A stretch of DNA of 64,000 nt from Sanderia malayensis (taxonomy: Eukaryota; Cnidaria; Scyphozoa; Semaeostomeae; Pelagiidae), in NCBI GenBank assembly GCA_013076295.1, contig RQOL01000024.1, positions 4,293,158 through 4,357,157 of the forward strand. Reading direction: 5' to 3'. The position numbers and the translations under genes were made by a program. Under the pieces are notes generated by a model, which did no database searches, was not told where the DNA came from, and saw nothing but the letters and a program-made list of their open reading frames with translations. Shown piece after piece: positions 35,617 to 46,490 of the stretch. Within the stretch, counting starts at the first letter, position 1; each line of letters starts with the position of its first letter.

Positions 35617-36152
35617 TCACTGGGAAAAGAGCGAAACACGAGCTTCTGAATTACTGACACAAATTCGCTTACAGTTTTGCGTCATCCTTGCTTTCTCGCA
35701 GCCAATGTACTGTAAGCGGACCTTTCTCATATCTGCTGGACTGAACCTATCAATAAGCAACCTCTTTACCGCTTCGTAGTCGGCCTTCTGTTCTTCAGGC
35801 ACTTTCTCAAAAAGGTCACCAGCCGGTCCTTTTTTCTACACTTCGGCTTGTCCCATTCGTTTGCTCTCGCCATTCTTTCAAATGAAGCGGACCAATCATT
35901 GGCATCGTCATTTGGTGCTCCTATATTCCTATATTCTCGATTTCTTCTTTTTTCAACAACTTGATCAATTAATAATTTCGCTTCGTTTGATTTTTCATTT
36001 TTCACAAGGAATAGTGAGGTCACACATAAGCAAACAACAAAAGAAACTCTAATGGTGGAAATACGAACAGAGTTCTTAATTCTAGTTAGCAATGCAACGT
36101 GAAGTTTTCCCATCTGCAGAAAAGGTTTTATCGTAATCACTAACTTTATCAC
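35617..36152 (-). pseudogene. gypsy-type gag relic
   Basis: Two overlapping - strand frames carry DWSASFERMARANEW (about 35860-35900) and then, after a frameshift, EEQKADYEAVKRLLIDRFSP with ADMRKVRLQ (about 35720-35800). The pattern of a WxxxFERMAxANxW opening followed by a KRLLxDRF helix is that of some Ty3/gypsy gag proteins, different from both other gag families here. Broken, with no pol or LTR recognised. Confidence 0.6.
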
Positions 36153-36159
36153 CAGTTTC

Positions 36160-36535
36160 TATTTTGCACGACAACTCAAATATTACTTTCCTAGCTTGTC
36201 CATTTGTCTCCATGCGTTATCTCAAACACCAAGGTACTTGAATCTTTCAGTTGGAATGTATGAACCTTTGTTGAACACTTCCATTCCTCGTTATTCTTTT
36301 GAATTGCAATGATTGATTTGAAACTGTTTATCAACTCACGTGACCTCTTTGCGTCAAATTGGTACTTGATTAAGTCCAGTATCGATCCTAGCTTCAGAAT
36401 GGGTTTAGTATCGTCTCCAAGCTGCCAGACATGTGCTTAGATAGGAAGATTAAGAATTATAACAGGTTGATTATGAATATGAATTTAATGTGTCTCGAAG
36501 TGGGATTCCAGTGAGCAGCATTCAGATTTAAGCTA
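36160..36535. other. no gene seen
   Basis: Sequence between the gag relic and the YR-element RNase H relic, with no recognisable coding or repeat structure. Confidence 0.35.
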
Positions 36536-36539
36536 AAAT

Positions 36540-38030
36540 TAATTATTCATTCGTACCGCAGAGAATCGCAAGAACAAGCCGTTGCTTTTGTTGACCAGTG
36601 TGTTGCCCAAATAAGGTAGGCCATAACAATAACAAACAACTCTTGCCACGCAATTGAAATGCCTTTTTTCCCTAGAAGTTGTTTTCATAGCCAGCGTTCT
36701 TGAAACCATTCGGTGCCGAAAATGCCGCCGAAACCTAAACTTCCCGAGGCATCAGTGTATAAATTGAGATCGAAAGAGCTTTCCCAAAGTCAGTTGAGAG
36801 AAAAGGCCTTACCATTCCACTTGTCTAAAACTTTCTGCCACATCTTAATAGGCACTTTACGCCACCAGAACGCAAACGCTAACTTTAACGTTAATTCGTC
36901 ACGTGGTCAGGTGACTAATGCTTCAGTTCCTGTTGTCACACGGAAGAGCGTTGTGTGCTAACACTCATTTGGCCACAGAGGCACGAGATTCTTATATAAA
37001 TCGGGCATAGAAAATCGAGAAATTCGCCCTTTTTCGTTGAGAAAAGTAGACGAAAAAGCAAGTTTTTAGTAAAAAATACTTCAAACGCCGAAAAACTACG
37101 AAAACTTCGAAATTAAAGTGAAACTTTTGATAAACGTGTGAATGTTGAGTGAAAACGTTAGCTCGGCCAACTAGTGTTCTGAGAACAATAGATCCAAACG
37201 CTAACGTTAAGTGGCATCACCGCGAAGGCATGCTAAATATTCACACTTATGCAGAACAAAAGGGGGATGGCGAGCTAACGTTAACGTTAGCGTTACCGTT
37301 CTGGTTGCGTAAAGTCCCTAATATCTGCATGAAATGCCCCGGTCAATTTTATATGGTTGTGTGGTTGTTTGGCACCATGTGTCAGAGAAATGATTCGTTG
37401 TAGGAATGCCCGGCCTGGGGGGGAATGATCTTGCAGGCAAAATTCAAAGTGCCAATCTACCAAAATAGTGGATTTTCGCTGTGCCAATGCAACAGATCAG
37501 CCCAAAGATGGTTTAATTTGTCGTCAGGCAAACGTGCTTTTGTCGGAATCCAAAATTATTCCTAGGAATTTCAGCACAGTTGAAGGGCCCTCTGTTTTGC
37601 CGCAAGCCAGCGGGGTATTCAATGAATCAAATGGTAGCATCATCCTACGAAGGCTGATCTTACAAATTTTGTCAAACAGGGAATCAGAAATCGTCTAGAA
37701 AGTGTGCCACGTAGAAATGGCTGTTCCAGTATCGAGTGAATCGCGGTAGCATATTGATTGAAGAGAAAAGGAGCTCTTTTGGCTACTGCGTAGGCCAAAA
37801 GGCAAGAATTTCGAAATAGAAACCCTTGTTCCAGTGCATACCCAATAATTCCCAGTCGTTTGGATGGACTGGAATTACCCGAAAGGCAGAGTCAATGTCT
37901 GTTTTGGCCATAAATGAACCGGGCCCGAGACGTTGAAGCTTTCTATTGCCGATGTTCCTGGATGCCGGTGCTCCTAGATGCTCCTCTGAAGCAGTTGACG
38001 CTGATGAGGACGGTCCACGTGCGGCAGGTC
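36540..38030 (-). mobile_element. DIRS/Ngaro-like (YR) retrotransposon relic, RT and RNase H
   Basis: On the - strand the RT starts near 38030 with GPGSFMAKTDIDSAFRVIPV and HPNDWELLGMHWNKGFYF. A broken palm follows, with HFLDDF near 37690. Next is the thumb/connection with LVDWHFEFCLQDHSPPGRAF (37293-37487), and then ADIK joined across an insertion to MWQKVLDKWNGKAF. RNase H has LNLYTDASGSLGFGGIFGTE (about 36700-36765) and GISIAWQELFVIV (about 36630-36665). Several stops and frameshifts show it is dead. A 468-bp TIR element interrupts it at 36851-37318. The recombinase gene is absent from the window. Confidence 0.8.
36851..37318. mobile_element. TIR element, 468 bp, 5-bp TSD TAATA
   Basis: The left end GGCACTTTACGCCACCAGAA and the right end TTCTGGTTGCGTAAAGTCCC are inverses with few mismatches. 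Inversion continues through AACGCTAAC/GTTAGCGTT and the AACGTTA words. The flanks are TAATA on both sides (36846-36850 and 37319-37323). Removing the element restores the reading frame of the YR relic from HADIK to MWQKV. It is noncoding. The superfamily is uncertain: a 5-bp duplication excludes Tc1/mariner and typical hAT and does not match the 3-bp one of Harbinger. Confidence 0.85.
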
Positions 38031-38198
38031 CAGGCATTACTGCGAATGCTGCTTCCGTGGTGGACGTTTCCGTGTTGGCTTTGGTTGCAACACTGTTGTG
38101 TATTTCTCCTTGTGCTGTGTTTAATTGACTTTCTTTTAGGCATCTCACCTAGCTTTTATTTAGATTAAATTTGTTTGCTTGATCTCCTTTAATAGCAA

Positions 38199-39175
38199 CT
38201 ATTTATATGTTGCTTTGTTTCTGAATTGTTGCCCTTTGAGGGCATCGCATTGTCTTATAAAGGGAATAGTTTGCGTTGTGATTCGCTTAATTTGATTGTC
38301 TTTTTTGTTTGTTTGTTTACGGGCAAGCCTTGAAGCTAAACGTTGAGGTTGACTAGTGTCTTCCTCGCAAATGCCACCGACAATCCGGGCAGAGTAGCAA
38401 GCCACTCTAGTTTCCCTTGAGGGTGCCCAAACATACGCTGTCTTACTCCATCCAAAGCAGGGCAGTGGACCAACCAGTGCTCCAGGTTGTGTTCTGATAT
38501 TCCGCAAGCTGGACATGTTGGATCTATTTTGTCATTTATTCGCTGTTCATATGACTTGAAAGCAGGATGGTGTCCGGATCTCAGCCGACCGATCAATACT
38601 TCGTCACTTCTTGTCTTTAGTTCTTCTCTATCTCGTCAGGAGCATCTTTTTTTGTAAATAACCGCTGTCTGTTGGTGTTGGATTGGGTCGTCTCTAATTA
38701 TATTCTGGATTACGCGGCATGCAGTCGTGTAGGTCATTGGCTCTGGCGAATCATTTGGCAGGGTTGTGGCATCTTTCGCTGCTAAGTCTGCTAACTCGTT
38801 TCCGGGGATATTTGAATGACCAGGGATCCATTGTGCCATAATCGTACAATCAATCATTGCAAGTTGTTTCCTGAGGTTGTCAATTCTGCTTGTAGGGCCT
38901 TGAAGTGCTGTGCATAGGGACTGGCTGTCTGTACAGATCAATATCGACTGACTTCTGTCATTGGCATTTTCCACTATCCATTAACGGGCTTCGTGCATAG
39001 CTTGGACTTCCTCCTCATACGAGCATGTGAAAGACTTCCCGCGTTTTTTGATGACATCAACAACTTCTGGGTTTTCTGAATCACCTGTAGTGACGATTGC
39101 CGCCGCTCCACCGTTCCACACTCAGTTTGTTGCTGAACCGTCCGTGTAAATTGTGAAGTTAGGGGCTTCGCCAGC
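38199..39175 (-). mobile_element. 5'-truncated LINE fragment with RNase H domain
   Basis: On the - strand it opens abruptly near 39175 with FTIYTDGSATN, the first RNase H aspartate. It continues with CSYEEEVQAMHEAR (catalytic Glu), SILICTDSQSLCTALQG (second Asp) and QWIPGHSNIPGNELADLAAK. The C-terminal zinc-finger-like region follows with CPACGISEHNLEHWLVHCP (about 38460-38520). Two in-frame stops are visible (near 38982 and 38633). The RNase H and CCHC tail place it in an I/Jockey/R1-type clade rather than with the CR1-like LINEs further right. The 3' end is not sharply defined. Confidence 0.8.
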
Positions 39176-39455
39176 CCAAAAAAACCGGGGTGGACAAAAA
39201 CGAGGGGGCCTCAAATTACAGTAATGCAGGTTTACTACCATCAGGTTTGCCTAAATAAGGAACATTAGCATCAGTGCCAATTTATCATTCATTTAAGTTA
39301 TCAAAAGCTTATCGAAATTTTCACTTGCTTACTTCTGAACGTTGAAGTAATTCACTTCAATTTACAAAGCAAGTTTCCTATTCCCACTTGTTTTAAATAG
39401 TTCTAAAAGGCTGTCCAGTTCAATGTTCTCGGCGATATCTCTTTTGATGCTAATC

Positions 39456-39811
39456 TTAATGAGATGCTCCAAGTGTTGGTCTGACATTGAAGCACGCAGG
39501 TATGTTATTTATTATCTTGACTTTACTGTGTGCCCTTTCGCAAGATGCTACTGTTGCCGGCAATGTAGCAATGATCTTCACAACCTCGAATAAATCTGGG
39601 AAGAGATTGCTTAATCCATTTTTGGCAAATATTTTTAGTAATGCTGGAAGGCACAACCATGTCTGTGGCATTTGGATTGATTTATCCTTCTCTGCTCTTT
39701 CCTTCTCCTTCAGATGGTCTCCATATTCCTTTTTCCAGAGTGCAACTTCGGTTGATTTTGAGAATAGCGTAAACTGACTGTAAACACGTTCACTATCCAC
39801 ATTTCATTTTT
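39456..39811 (-). pseudogene. hAT transposase piece 3: C-terminal dimerisation domain
   Basis: The frame runs from VDSERVYSQFTLFSKS through LFPDLFEVVKIIATLPATVA and SCERAHSKVKIINN, the hallmark of the hAT dimerisation region. Its N-terminal edge continues the protein that stops at DGLHVN near 51740, so the 12-kb LINE-2 block is an insertion between codons. The word AAATG on both sides is consistent with a short target duplication. The protein ends in a diverged tail (GASH). Confidence 0.82.
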
Positions 39812-39969
39812 TCATTTTCATTTTAAAATCTTTATACACGAATTCTCTATCAGCTATGATAAAAATAAACTACTAATACAAATTAATACTTTAATATATA
39901 TATATATATATATAGAATAAAGATGTAGCTGCTCTACCTAGGGATCGTATTTATATTTTTGGGAATTTA

Positions 39970-40661
39970 TTAGCTTTGTAAGAATTCCTCTAGGTTTCTT
40001 TTAAGCATAGAAATTGTGGGGCTCATTCTGATATTTCTTGGAATTTCATTCCATGTTTTGGCCCCAGAGTAAAAGAAACTTTGCTTTGAGAATTCTAAAT
40101 TATGCCTTGGGATGTCAATACCAAGCTGATTCCTTGTCGAATAGCTAGATATCTCTGATCTAGTGATAAATTTACCTCTTAAGCTGTCAGGGCAAAGACC
40201 GTTTATCATTTTGTACGTCATTATAGCCCTGTCATATTTAATTAGGTTCGAAACTGACAGCCATTTACAGATCCACCCGTCCTCAAATTTTGCACTTTGA
40301 ATTAATGTTTGAGCCCTGTCTTGAAGTCGCTGAAGATGTTCAAGCTTTGTATTGGACAGACTTCCCCATAATTCATCACCGTATGGCTCTCGAAGACTGC
40401 CCTGTAAACCTGGTCCAGTTTCGATTATGGGAATATGTTTTTAAATTTCCTCAACGAAGAAAGACCACATTTAAGTTTACACCTAAGCTTCTTGTACTGC
40501 TTGTTCCAAGATAGGTTTTCATCGATAGTGACTCCTAGATATTTTACATCATGGGCTCGTTGGATTTTTTCTCCATTTATTTCCACGTTTATGTCCCCCA
40601 GGATATGGTTAATTCGTCTTTTGTGACCTATGACCATATATTCAGTTTTATTGGTGTTTAA
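39970..40661 (-). pseudogene. LINE-2 RT C-terminal domain
   Basis: Two frames carry NTNKTEYMVIGHKRRIN with VKYLGVTIDENLSW (40425-40660) and MTYKMINGLCPDSLRGKF with FFYSGAKTWNEIPRNIR (39970-40221). These are the usual conserved C-terminal phrases of CR1/Jockey-superfamily RTs. The stretch QNKLSL ending at 44487 continues into NTNKTEY here, which proves that LINE-1 lies between. Confidence 0.85.
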
Positions 40662-40820
40662 CATAACATAACATAACATACGTTTTTTGGTAAAGCAGGT
40701 CATGTTGCGGGCGGCATGACTGCCGATGTGGACCTGCTGTAACCCACCCCCTCCCACCCCTACTAAAACCCTGTCCCACTTAAAACTTTATAATTTAATA
40801 TGTGAGATAAATAAATAAGT

Positions 40821-41616
40821 TTAGAAATAAATATAGTCACTGTCCAAATTAGTGTTCAAAAATGCTTCTTTTTTAAAATTAATGTCTTTTAAAACTTTTT
40901 CTTTTTTCAGATGGTTTTTAAAAGTGTCAATGCTTGAATTACTGTCCCTTATATTCCGACTTAGCTTGTTCCATAGTACAGGGCCCCTATATCTGATTGT
41001 TTCTCTTCCAATTTCTTTTCTTGGTCTAATAATTTCGAATGTTGTTCCTTTGTACTTGTGCTCCTTTACTTTAAACAATGCACTGACTCGTGTGTCTTTT
41101 ACCTCCTCTTTGCATTCTTTCATAATGGTCAGAATCCTTCTGTTGTAAAGGTGACCTATGGGCATCCAATTTGCTCTTTTTAATGATTCATCATCACCTA
41201 AATCTTGTGGCAAATGGTAAACTATTTTGGCTGCTTTGGCATGTACAGCTTCGATGATGTTGAATGTGCTAGGCGGGCAGCTTCCCAAACTGAGATGCAG
41301 TAAGTGACTGATGGAATTATTGTCTTATAATATATTTGCTCTAGAACGTTTGGTGGTAAGTAATCAAGCCTTCTCAGTAGTTTTATTTTGGTGTTGAATG
41401 ATTTTCGAATTGTTGTAACTTGTTTTTTCCATGATAGCCTATGATCTATATATGCTCCTAGTGATTTACTTTCCTTTACGATTTGAACATTTTCCCCTTT
41501 TATCTTGATCTGATTTAGTGGTCCAACAAAATATTTATCTGTGATAATCAAGGCTTCTGTTTTCCCAGTATGAATAGTAAGGAAGTTTTTGTCACACCAA
41601 TCGGCTATATCATTTG
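40821..41616 (-). pseudogene. LINE-1 RT C-terminal part, frameshifted
   Basis: Continuation of the main LINE-1 frame after a shift near 41625. It has KEAL-type sequence with TDKYFVGPLNQIKIKGENV and SLGAYIDHRLSWKKQVTTI, then LPPNVLEQIYYKTIIPSVTY. A second shift near 41275 leads to FNIIEAVHAKAAKIVYHLP, LYNRRILTIMKECKEEV and YRGPVLWNKLSRNIRDSNSS, with a stop at 40821. These segments are the expected end of the protein. Confidence 0.82.
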
Positions 41617-44421
41617 CTAGGATGTTAAGGCAATTATTGTATCATCGATTGTGTTGCAGACAACAAATGCTGTGGTGTCATCAGCATACAGGTGAATTTC
41701 ACCAATCTTTGTACAGGATGGAAAATCGTTTACATAGATCGCAAACAGTCTAGGGCCAAGCAATGAGCCCTGTGGCACACCAATTTCTATGATGGTAATA
41801 TCTGAGTGCTTTCCTTTCACATTTACAAACTGATTTCTGTTTGCTAAGTAATCTTGTAGCAGATTTAGCAAGTCACCTGTAATACCCATAGCTTTTAATT
41901 TATAGGCAAGTATGATATGGTTGACTGTATCGAAGGCTTTTCGAAAATCTACGAAGATGACTCCTACTACTTTGCCCTCCTCGATATGTTGCTTCCATGT
42001 CTCAGTTAAATATAACAAGGTTGATTCTGTATTTAGACCTTTTTTAAATCCCCATTGATTTTGTGTGGATAGGTTATAATTTTCTATGTGTTTGTCCAGA
42101 TTTTCACTAATTATGGTTTCATAAATTTTACTTGGGATGCTAAGGAGTGAAATAGGTCTATAGTTCTCTCTTTCTTTGGTTGCACCTTTCTTAAAGACAG
42201 CTGTAACTTTGCTTGTTTTCCACAGTGATGGGTACTTGCATGTTGATATACTCTTAGTTAAAACCTCTTTCAGACCTAAACTAAATTCCCCACATAGTTC
42301 CTTTACTTCTTTGCTTGTGATATTGTCATCTCCACACCCTTTCCCTGGTTTCTGCTTGTCACATATCTTTTGAAGATGATTTACTTCAGGATAAACTATA
42401 TTACTCAAGCATGGTGTAATTCTGTAAATATGCCTATTCATGTTCATGGTGTTTACTTGTAAGTCAGCATCAAATGCTTTGCCTAGATCTTTTCCTATAT
42501 TTGTGAAGAAGTCATTAAGTACCTCAGCTTTCTTTTGGGAGTCTGTGATGATCTCTTCTCCCACTTGCAGTGTTTTTATCCCTTGCTTGTTTGCCGGTTT
42601 ACTTACTTTTCTCACAAGTGCCCAGAAATCCTTTGGGTCATTTGCCTCCTCAAACTTTTTTGTGTAATACTCAGCTTCAGCTTTTCTTAATTCACTTTTC
42701 ACCTTATTCCTCAGTCTTACATAATCCATCCAGTCATTTGTCTCTTTGGTCTTACTATATCTTTGTAGTGTTTTGAGTCTTTTGTTCATTAACTTTCTTA
42801 TATTTCCATTTATCCATGGTAAGCTTGATTTCTTAGATTTCACTTTTCTTACTGGTATAAACTCATTTGTTATTTCTTTGTACAACTTATTCCAAGCCCA
42901 AACTGTATCGTCCACATCTTCAAACACAGAGCACACCGACCATGGTGCCTGTTTTATTGCTTCTCTAAGTTCTGCCATGTTAACCTTTTTAAAATCTTTT
43001 ACAGTTCTGATTTCGGGTCTTTCTATGTCCTTTTTAATTTTGTGCACAACATACACAAGACTGTGATCTGACACTCCTATGTGTGCAACTCCACTGTCCT
43101 TAACTAAATATTTGGTGCTGCAAATAATAAGATCTATGATTGTTTCTGATTCCTTTGTTATTCTAGTAGGTTTGTTAATGATGTTATAAAGATTTTGCTG
43201 CTTTAATATTGCAGATAACTTTTTCCCAAAGTAAGAGTATTCCTTGTCCTTATTTTTTCCTTTGATATTTAGATCAGAGTTCAGGTCTCCCATAATAACA
43301 AGGTGTTTTCTGTTCATCCAGATCTTTTCAAGAGTATTATTGAATTTATCGAAGAATTTTACATCTTTTGGGTGCCTGTAAAGAGCTCCAACCAACAACC
43401 TTTGTGAGTGTGATATGATCTCAATCCAGATAGCTTCCATATTTGTACCATATCTGTCCTGTTGGGAAACTACTTTCAGGTTTTCTTTATAGTATATGAC
43501 AACTCCACCCCATAATTCAGATACCTTCTCGTAGTCTTCCTTCTGTCTGTCTCTTCTCTCCATTGCATAACCTTCTATTCCTAAATGATCTTTATCAATA
43601 CTTCCATCTAAATGTGTCTCTGTAATGGCAAGGATATCTATATTTGTTGTATTGATAAAGTTCCTTACTTCTGCTATTTTGTGCAGCAGACCGGCTATAT
43701 TTATATGAGCCATTGTTATATGGTTTTTGTTTACTCCAAGTTTCTCAGTCAGCGTTGCATAACCAGTCACACTGTTGTTGTCATTAACTTCTTTATCTTT
43801 GTGTGTTTCTCCTTCCTTTTTTGTTGGCCCTTGACTAGATCTTGATCTGTCTGCTTGGGGCCTAGGCCCAGGACTAATTCCTTCAGTATTTTTACAATGT
43901 GGACAGTACCATTTCAAGTTGTTTATCTCATCTGCCATGAACTTTTGATAGTCAATCAGTTTAACTTTCCCACACCTTTCCCCAATGTGACACCATTTAT
44001 CGCACGAGTCACACTGTATTGCTCTGTGATGCTTTGCCACGGCCCTACCACAGATACAGCATGGACACTTCACAGGCCCTGGGTTTTGAGATACGTCTCC
44101 TGATTCTAGTATTTGTTTTACTGTTGAGTCGTATAATAGTTGATGAGTAATGCAGGAACTTCTATTGCTGTAGTAGCTTATCCTGGATTTGTGAAATCTT
44201 CTTTTAAATCCTTGACTTGCTTTCCAGCCAAATCCAAGATGGCCGCCAGGGATGATGTTCAGTTCTAATCCTAATCCAACTTTATCTCTTGCATCGTGGC
44301 TGATGTATGTCCACTTCGATTTGTAGTTATTTCCTGAAGGCCTATATAATACTTTTCTGCAATTATTTCTTGAAACAACTAAGACTATATGCAAAAATAA
44401 GACAAACTTTACAGAGGCCAT
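41617..44421 (-). CDS. LINE-1 ORF: 2A-like motif, PHD finger, APE endonuclease, RT (truncated by frameshift)
   Basis: The start is taken at ATG 44421 (MASVKFVLFLHIVLVVS), a hydrophobic leader that resembles a signal sequence. About residue 108-116 is GDVSQNPGP, a 2A-type motif. A Cys4-His-Cys3-like PHD finger spans about 119-176 (CDSCDKWCH, WYCPHC). The AP-type endonuclease follows, with MAHINIAGL, ITETHLDGS, GDLNSDL and GVSDHSLV. RT motifs come last: NYRPISLLSI, FVDFRKAFDTVNH, GVPQGSLLGP and YADDTTAFV. The frame is 934 codons before a shift near 41625. It replicates by target-primed reverse transcription if complete. This copy is probably dead. Confidence 0.9.
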   Translation of the reverse strand: MASVKFVLFLHIVLVVSRNNCRKVLYRPSGNNYKSKWTYISHDARDKVGLGLELNIIPGGHLGFGWKASQGFKRRFHKSRISYYSNRSSCITHQLLYDSTVKQILESGDVSQNPGPVKCPCCICGRAVAKHHRAIQCDSCDKWCHIGERCGKVKLIDYQKFMADEINNLKWYCPHCKNTEGISPGPRPQADRSRSSQGPTKKEGETHKDKEVNDNNSVTGYATLTEKLGVNKNHITMAHINIAGLLHKIAEVRNFINTTNIDILAITETHLDGSIDKDHLGIEGYAMERRDRQKEDYEKVSELWGGVVIYYKENLKVVSQQDRYGTNMEAIWIEIISHSQRLLVGALYRHPKDVKFFDKFNNTLEKIWMNRKHLVIMGDLNSDLNIKGKNKDKEYSYFGKKLSAILKQQNLYNIINKPTRITKESETIIDLIICSTKYLVKDSGVAHIGVSDHSLVYVVHKIKKDIERPEIRTVKDFKKVNMAELREAIKQAPWSVCSVFEDVDDTVWAWNKLYKEITNEFIPVRKVKSKKSSLPWINGNIRKLMNKRLKTLQRYSKTKETNDWMDYVRLRNKVKSELRKAEAEYYTKKFEEANDPKDFWALVRKVSKPANKQGIKTLQVGEEIITDSQKKAEVLNDFFTNIGKDLGKAFDADLQVNTMNMNRHIYRITPCLSNIVYPEVNHLQKICDKQKPGKGCGDDNITSKEVKELCGEFSLGLKEVLTKSISTCKYPSLWKTSKVTAVFKKGATKERENYRPISLLSIPSKIYETIISENLDKHIENYNLSTQNQWGFKKGLNTESTLLYLTETWKQHIEEGKVVGVIFVDFRKAFDTVNHIILAYKLKAMGITGDLLNLLQDYLANRNQFVNVKGKHSDITIIEIGVPQGSLLGPRLFAIYVNDFPSCTKIGEIHLYADDTTAFVVCNTIDDTIIALTS

Positions 44422-44469
44422 ATTTTGACGTCCAATCACTGTTCCGCTTCAAACAAAAGTAGAAAGCTT

Positions 44470-45309
44470 CTAAGTAGAAAGTAGACTAAGTTTATTTTGC
44501 CGCATCCACTCTGCAATGTTCTTACCCTCAGTTTTTAAGTCATTGCACAGTTCCTCAATGTCTTTTGCAGAGCATGTTATGCTAGTGTCATCCGCATACA
44601 TATTTGTAGAGCTTTTTTCTAAGCATCGCTCAAAATCATTTACGTATAGGATGAAAAGGAGGGGCCCGAGGCACGAGCCTTGGGGAATACCACACTGGAC
44701 CTTTTTTTGTTGTGAACAGGAACCATTGATTTGGCAGTATTGTGTCCTGTCAGTTAGGTATGACATGAACCATTGATGAGGGGTTCCAGCTATCCCATAT
44801 TTTGATACCTTAGAGAGCAGAATTTTGTGATCCACAGTGTCAAATGCCTTTTTTAGGTCAAGGAAGATGGTAATATTTATTTTTCATTTGTCGGCATTTG
44901 AGAACCATGAGTCAGTAACATTGAGTAGTGAGGTCAACGTGTTGTGTAGCTTTCGAAATGCATGCTGACATTTTGAGAGCATGCTTTTTTCCTTTAAAAA
45001 GGTGGAGACTTGATCATGTGCGATTTTCTCGATTAATTTGGAGAATACCGAGAGTATGGGTATTGGCCGGTAGTTGTTTAAATCAGTTTTGGATCCGGTC
45101 TTAAAAACTGATGTTACCCTGGCTACTTTCCATATGTTCGGAAAAACACCGCTTTCAAGAGAGGAATTGAAAATAGCTGCTAATGGCTTAGATAAAATAT
45201 CAGCAGCGTCTTTCACTAGTTTTACTGGGATCTTATCGTGCTCTGCAGCTTTAGAGCATTTTAACTTATTGATCCCATTTTCAATGAATTCAGGACCAAC
45301 CCTTTGAAA
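44470..45309 (-). pseudogene. LINE-2 RT core
   Basis: Two frames: KDAADILSKPLAAIFNSSLE with TDLNNYRPIPILSVFSKLIE (44884-45216), and MDHKILLSKVSKYGIAG with GIPQGSCLGPLLFILYVND and MYADDTSITCSA (44485-44835). The catalytic YADD is intact, but a stop and shift separate the halves near 44880. The right edge at 45309 is the Gypsy A insertion point (target GAAA). Confidence 0.85.
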
Positions 45310-45440
45310 TGTAGGATACTGAGATCAGAATTCTGAGTTGAGCTTTCTACTTAGAATTATAACCGAATGAAGAAATAGTAAATTACACGATAACATAAAG
45401 GTACTGGATCCGGGGGGTAACTGAACTTAACATTCCAACA
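45310..45440 (-). repeat. Gypsy A 3' LTR
   Basis: 131 bp, TG...CA in both orientations. It is preceded on the sense strand by the polypurine tract at 45441-45455. By eye it is identical to the copy at 50160-50290. Confidence 0.93.
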
Positions 45441-45487
45441 TTACTCCCCCTCTAACAAAACGAAGCGAATAAAATACAGTGAGTCAA

Positions 45488-46243
45488 TTAAACTGATAAG
45501 CTGTTCCAAGGAATTGATCCGGGAAATTGTCTTTGATGTCTATTACGAACCGGATAACGTCGAACAACGTCATGATCTTCCGCATTACTATCTGAATCCG
45601 TATTGTCATTCGCGTCTAATTCAAAGTCACTCTCCGAAGTCGATGAACTTGCTGACGAGTCAGAATCAAATAAATCAATGTTTTCTGGAGTAGAATCTTG
45701 ATCATGAATGATCTCGGGAACGTTAATAGCGTGATCTGATGCATTGTCAACGTCGGTAATCGGCAATAAACGATCATGATGAACGACTTTAAGTTCTCCG
45801 TGAGAATTGCGAATTTGGAAACTTACCCCGTTGGGTAATTTACGAATAATTGTCCATGGGCCATGCCGACGGGGAGCCAACTTTCGATTTTCTCCCGTTT
45901 TGTAGAATTTAGATTTGAGCCATACCTTCTGACCTTCAGCATAATCAATGAGACGAATATTTCGATTGTACTGTTTTTTCATAGCATCTTGATTCAACTG
46001 TAGAGCGTTACTCACATGGTGAAATATTTCTGTGAGGGATGACGAAGCGAGATATTGATAATCATCGGGTGACTGTTCATGGAACTGATCAGTGAGATCA
46101 TGGCCAAATGTAACATCTTGAGGTAAAACGGCTGATCTGCCAAAAACGACATTATAAGGGATGCAATTAGTAGCCTTGCTTACGCTCGTATTCAATGCAA
46201 ATATCAAACTGGGTAAGATTTGTCGCCATTTCGGTTGGGCCAT
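45488..46243 (-). pseudogene. pol: Gypsy A pol: C-terminal integrase part
   Basis: This frame has LIFALNTSVSKATNCIPYNV and FGRSAVLPQDV, the end of the integrase core. Next comes KVWLKSKFYKTGENRKLAPR and RHGPWTIIRKLPNGVSFQIR, a GPY/F-like module. An acidic Ser-rich tail and a basic RRYPVRNRHQRQFPG end follow. No chromodomain is seen. The central DDE segment (about 46240-46530) lies in other frames (for example QGNGFAERNIRTLKDML), so the integrase is frameshifted. Confidence 0.85.
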
Positions 46244-46490
46244 CGTCTATGAAGTAGAACTGCTCTCAGCATATCTTTTAACGTGCGAATGTTTCTTTCA
46301 GCGAAGCCGTTACCTTGGCTGTGATATGCCGACGACCGCCGCTTCTCGATTCCTAAAGTATTGCAGATTTCGCGCATAAGATTTCCATCAACATTGGAAC
46401 CCTGATCGGAAAGTAAATAAGATGGAGTGCCATGGGTATAGATCCAATGATTTAATAATGAGTCAATGACCGCAGGCGCAGTTTGGTCTT

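Larger units (their letters stand above)
40662..44484 (-). mobile_element. LINE-1: CR1-like non-LTR retrotransposon inserted in LINE-2
   Basis: About 3.8 kb with one long frame (PHD finger, endonuclease, RT) and a 3' tail of four or five ATGTT units on the - strand (40662-40682). The pentanucleotide tail fits the short 3' tandem repeats of CR1-type elements. The 5' end at 44484 abuts the LINE-2 codons for MRQNKLS. The target duplication is too short to recognise with confidence. Two frameshifts near 41625 and 41275 break the RT tail. Confidence 0.88.

Noticed and set aside
42176..44103. several + strand frames of 65-106 codons
   Set aside because: Antisense shadows of the LINE-1 endonuclease-RT gene.
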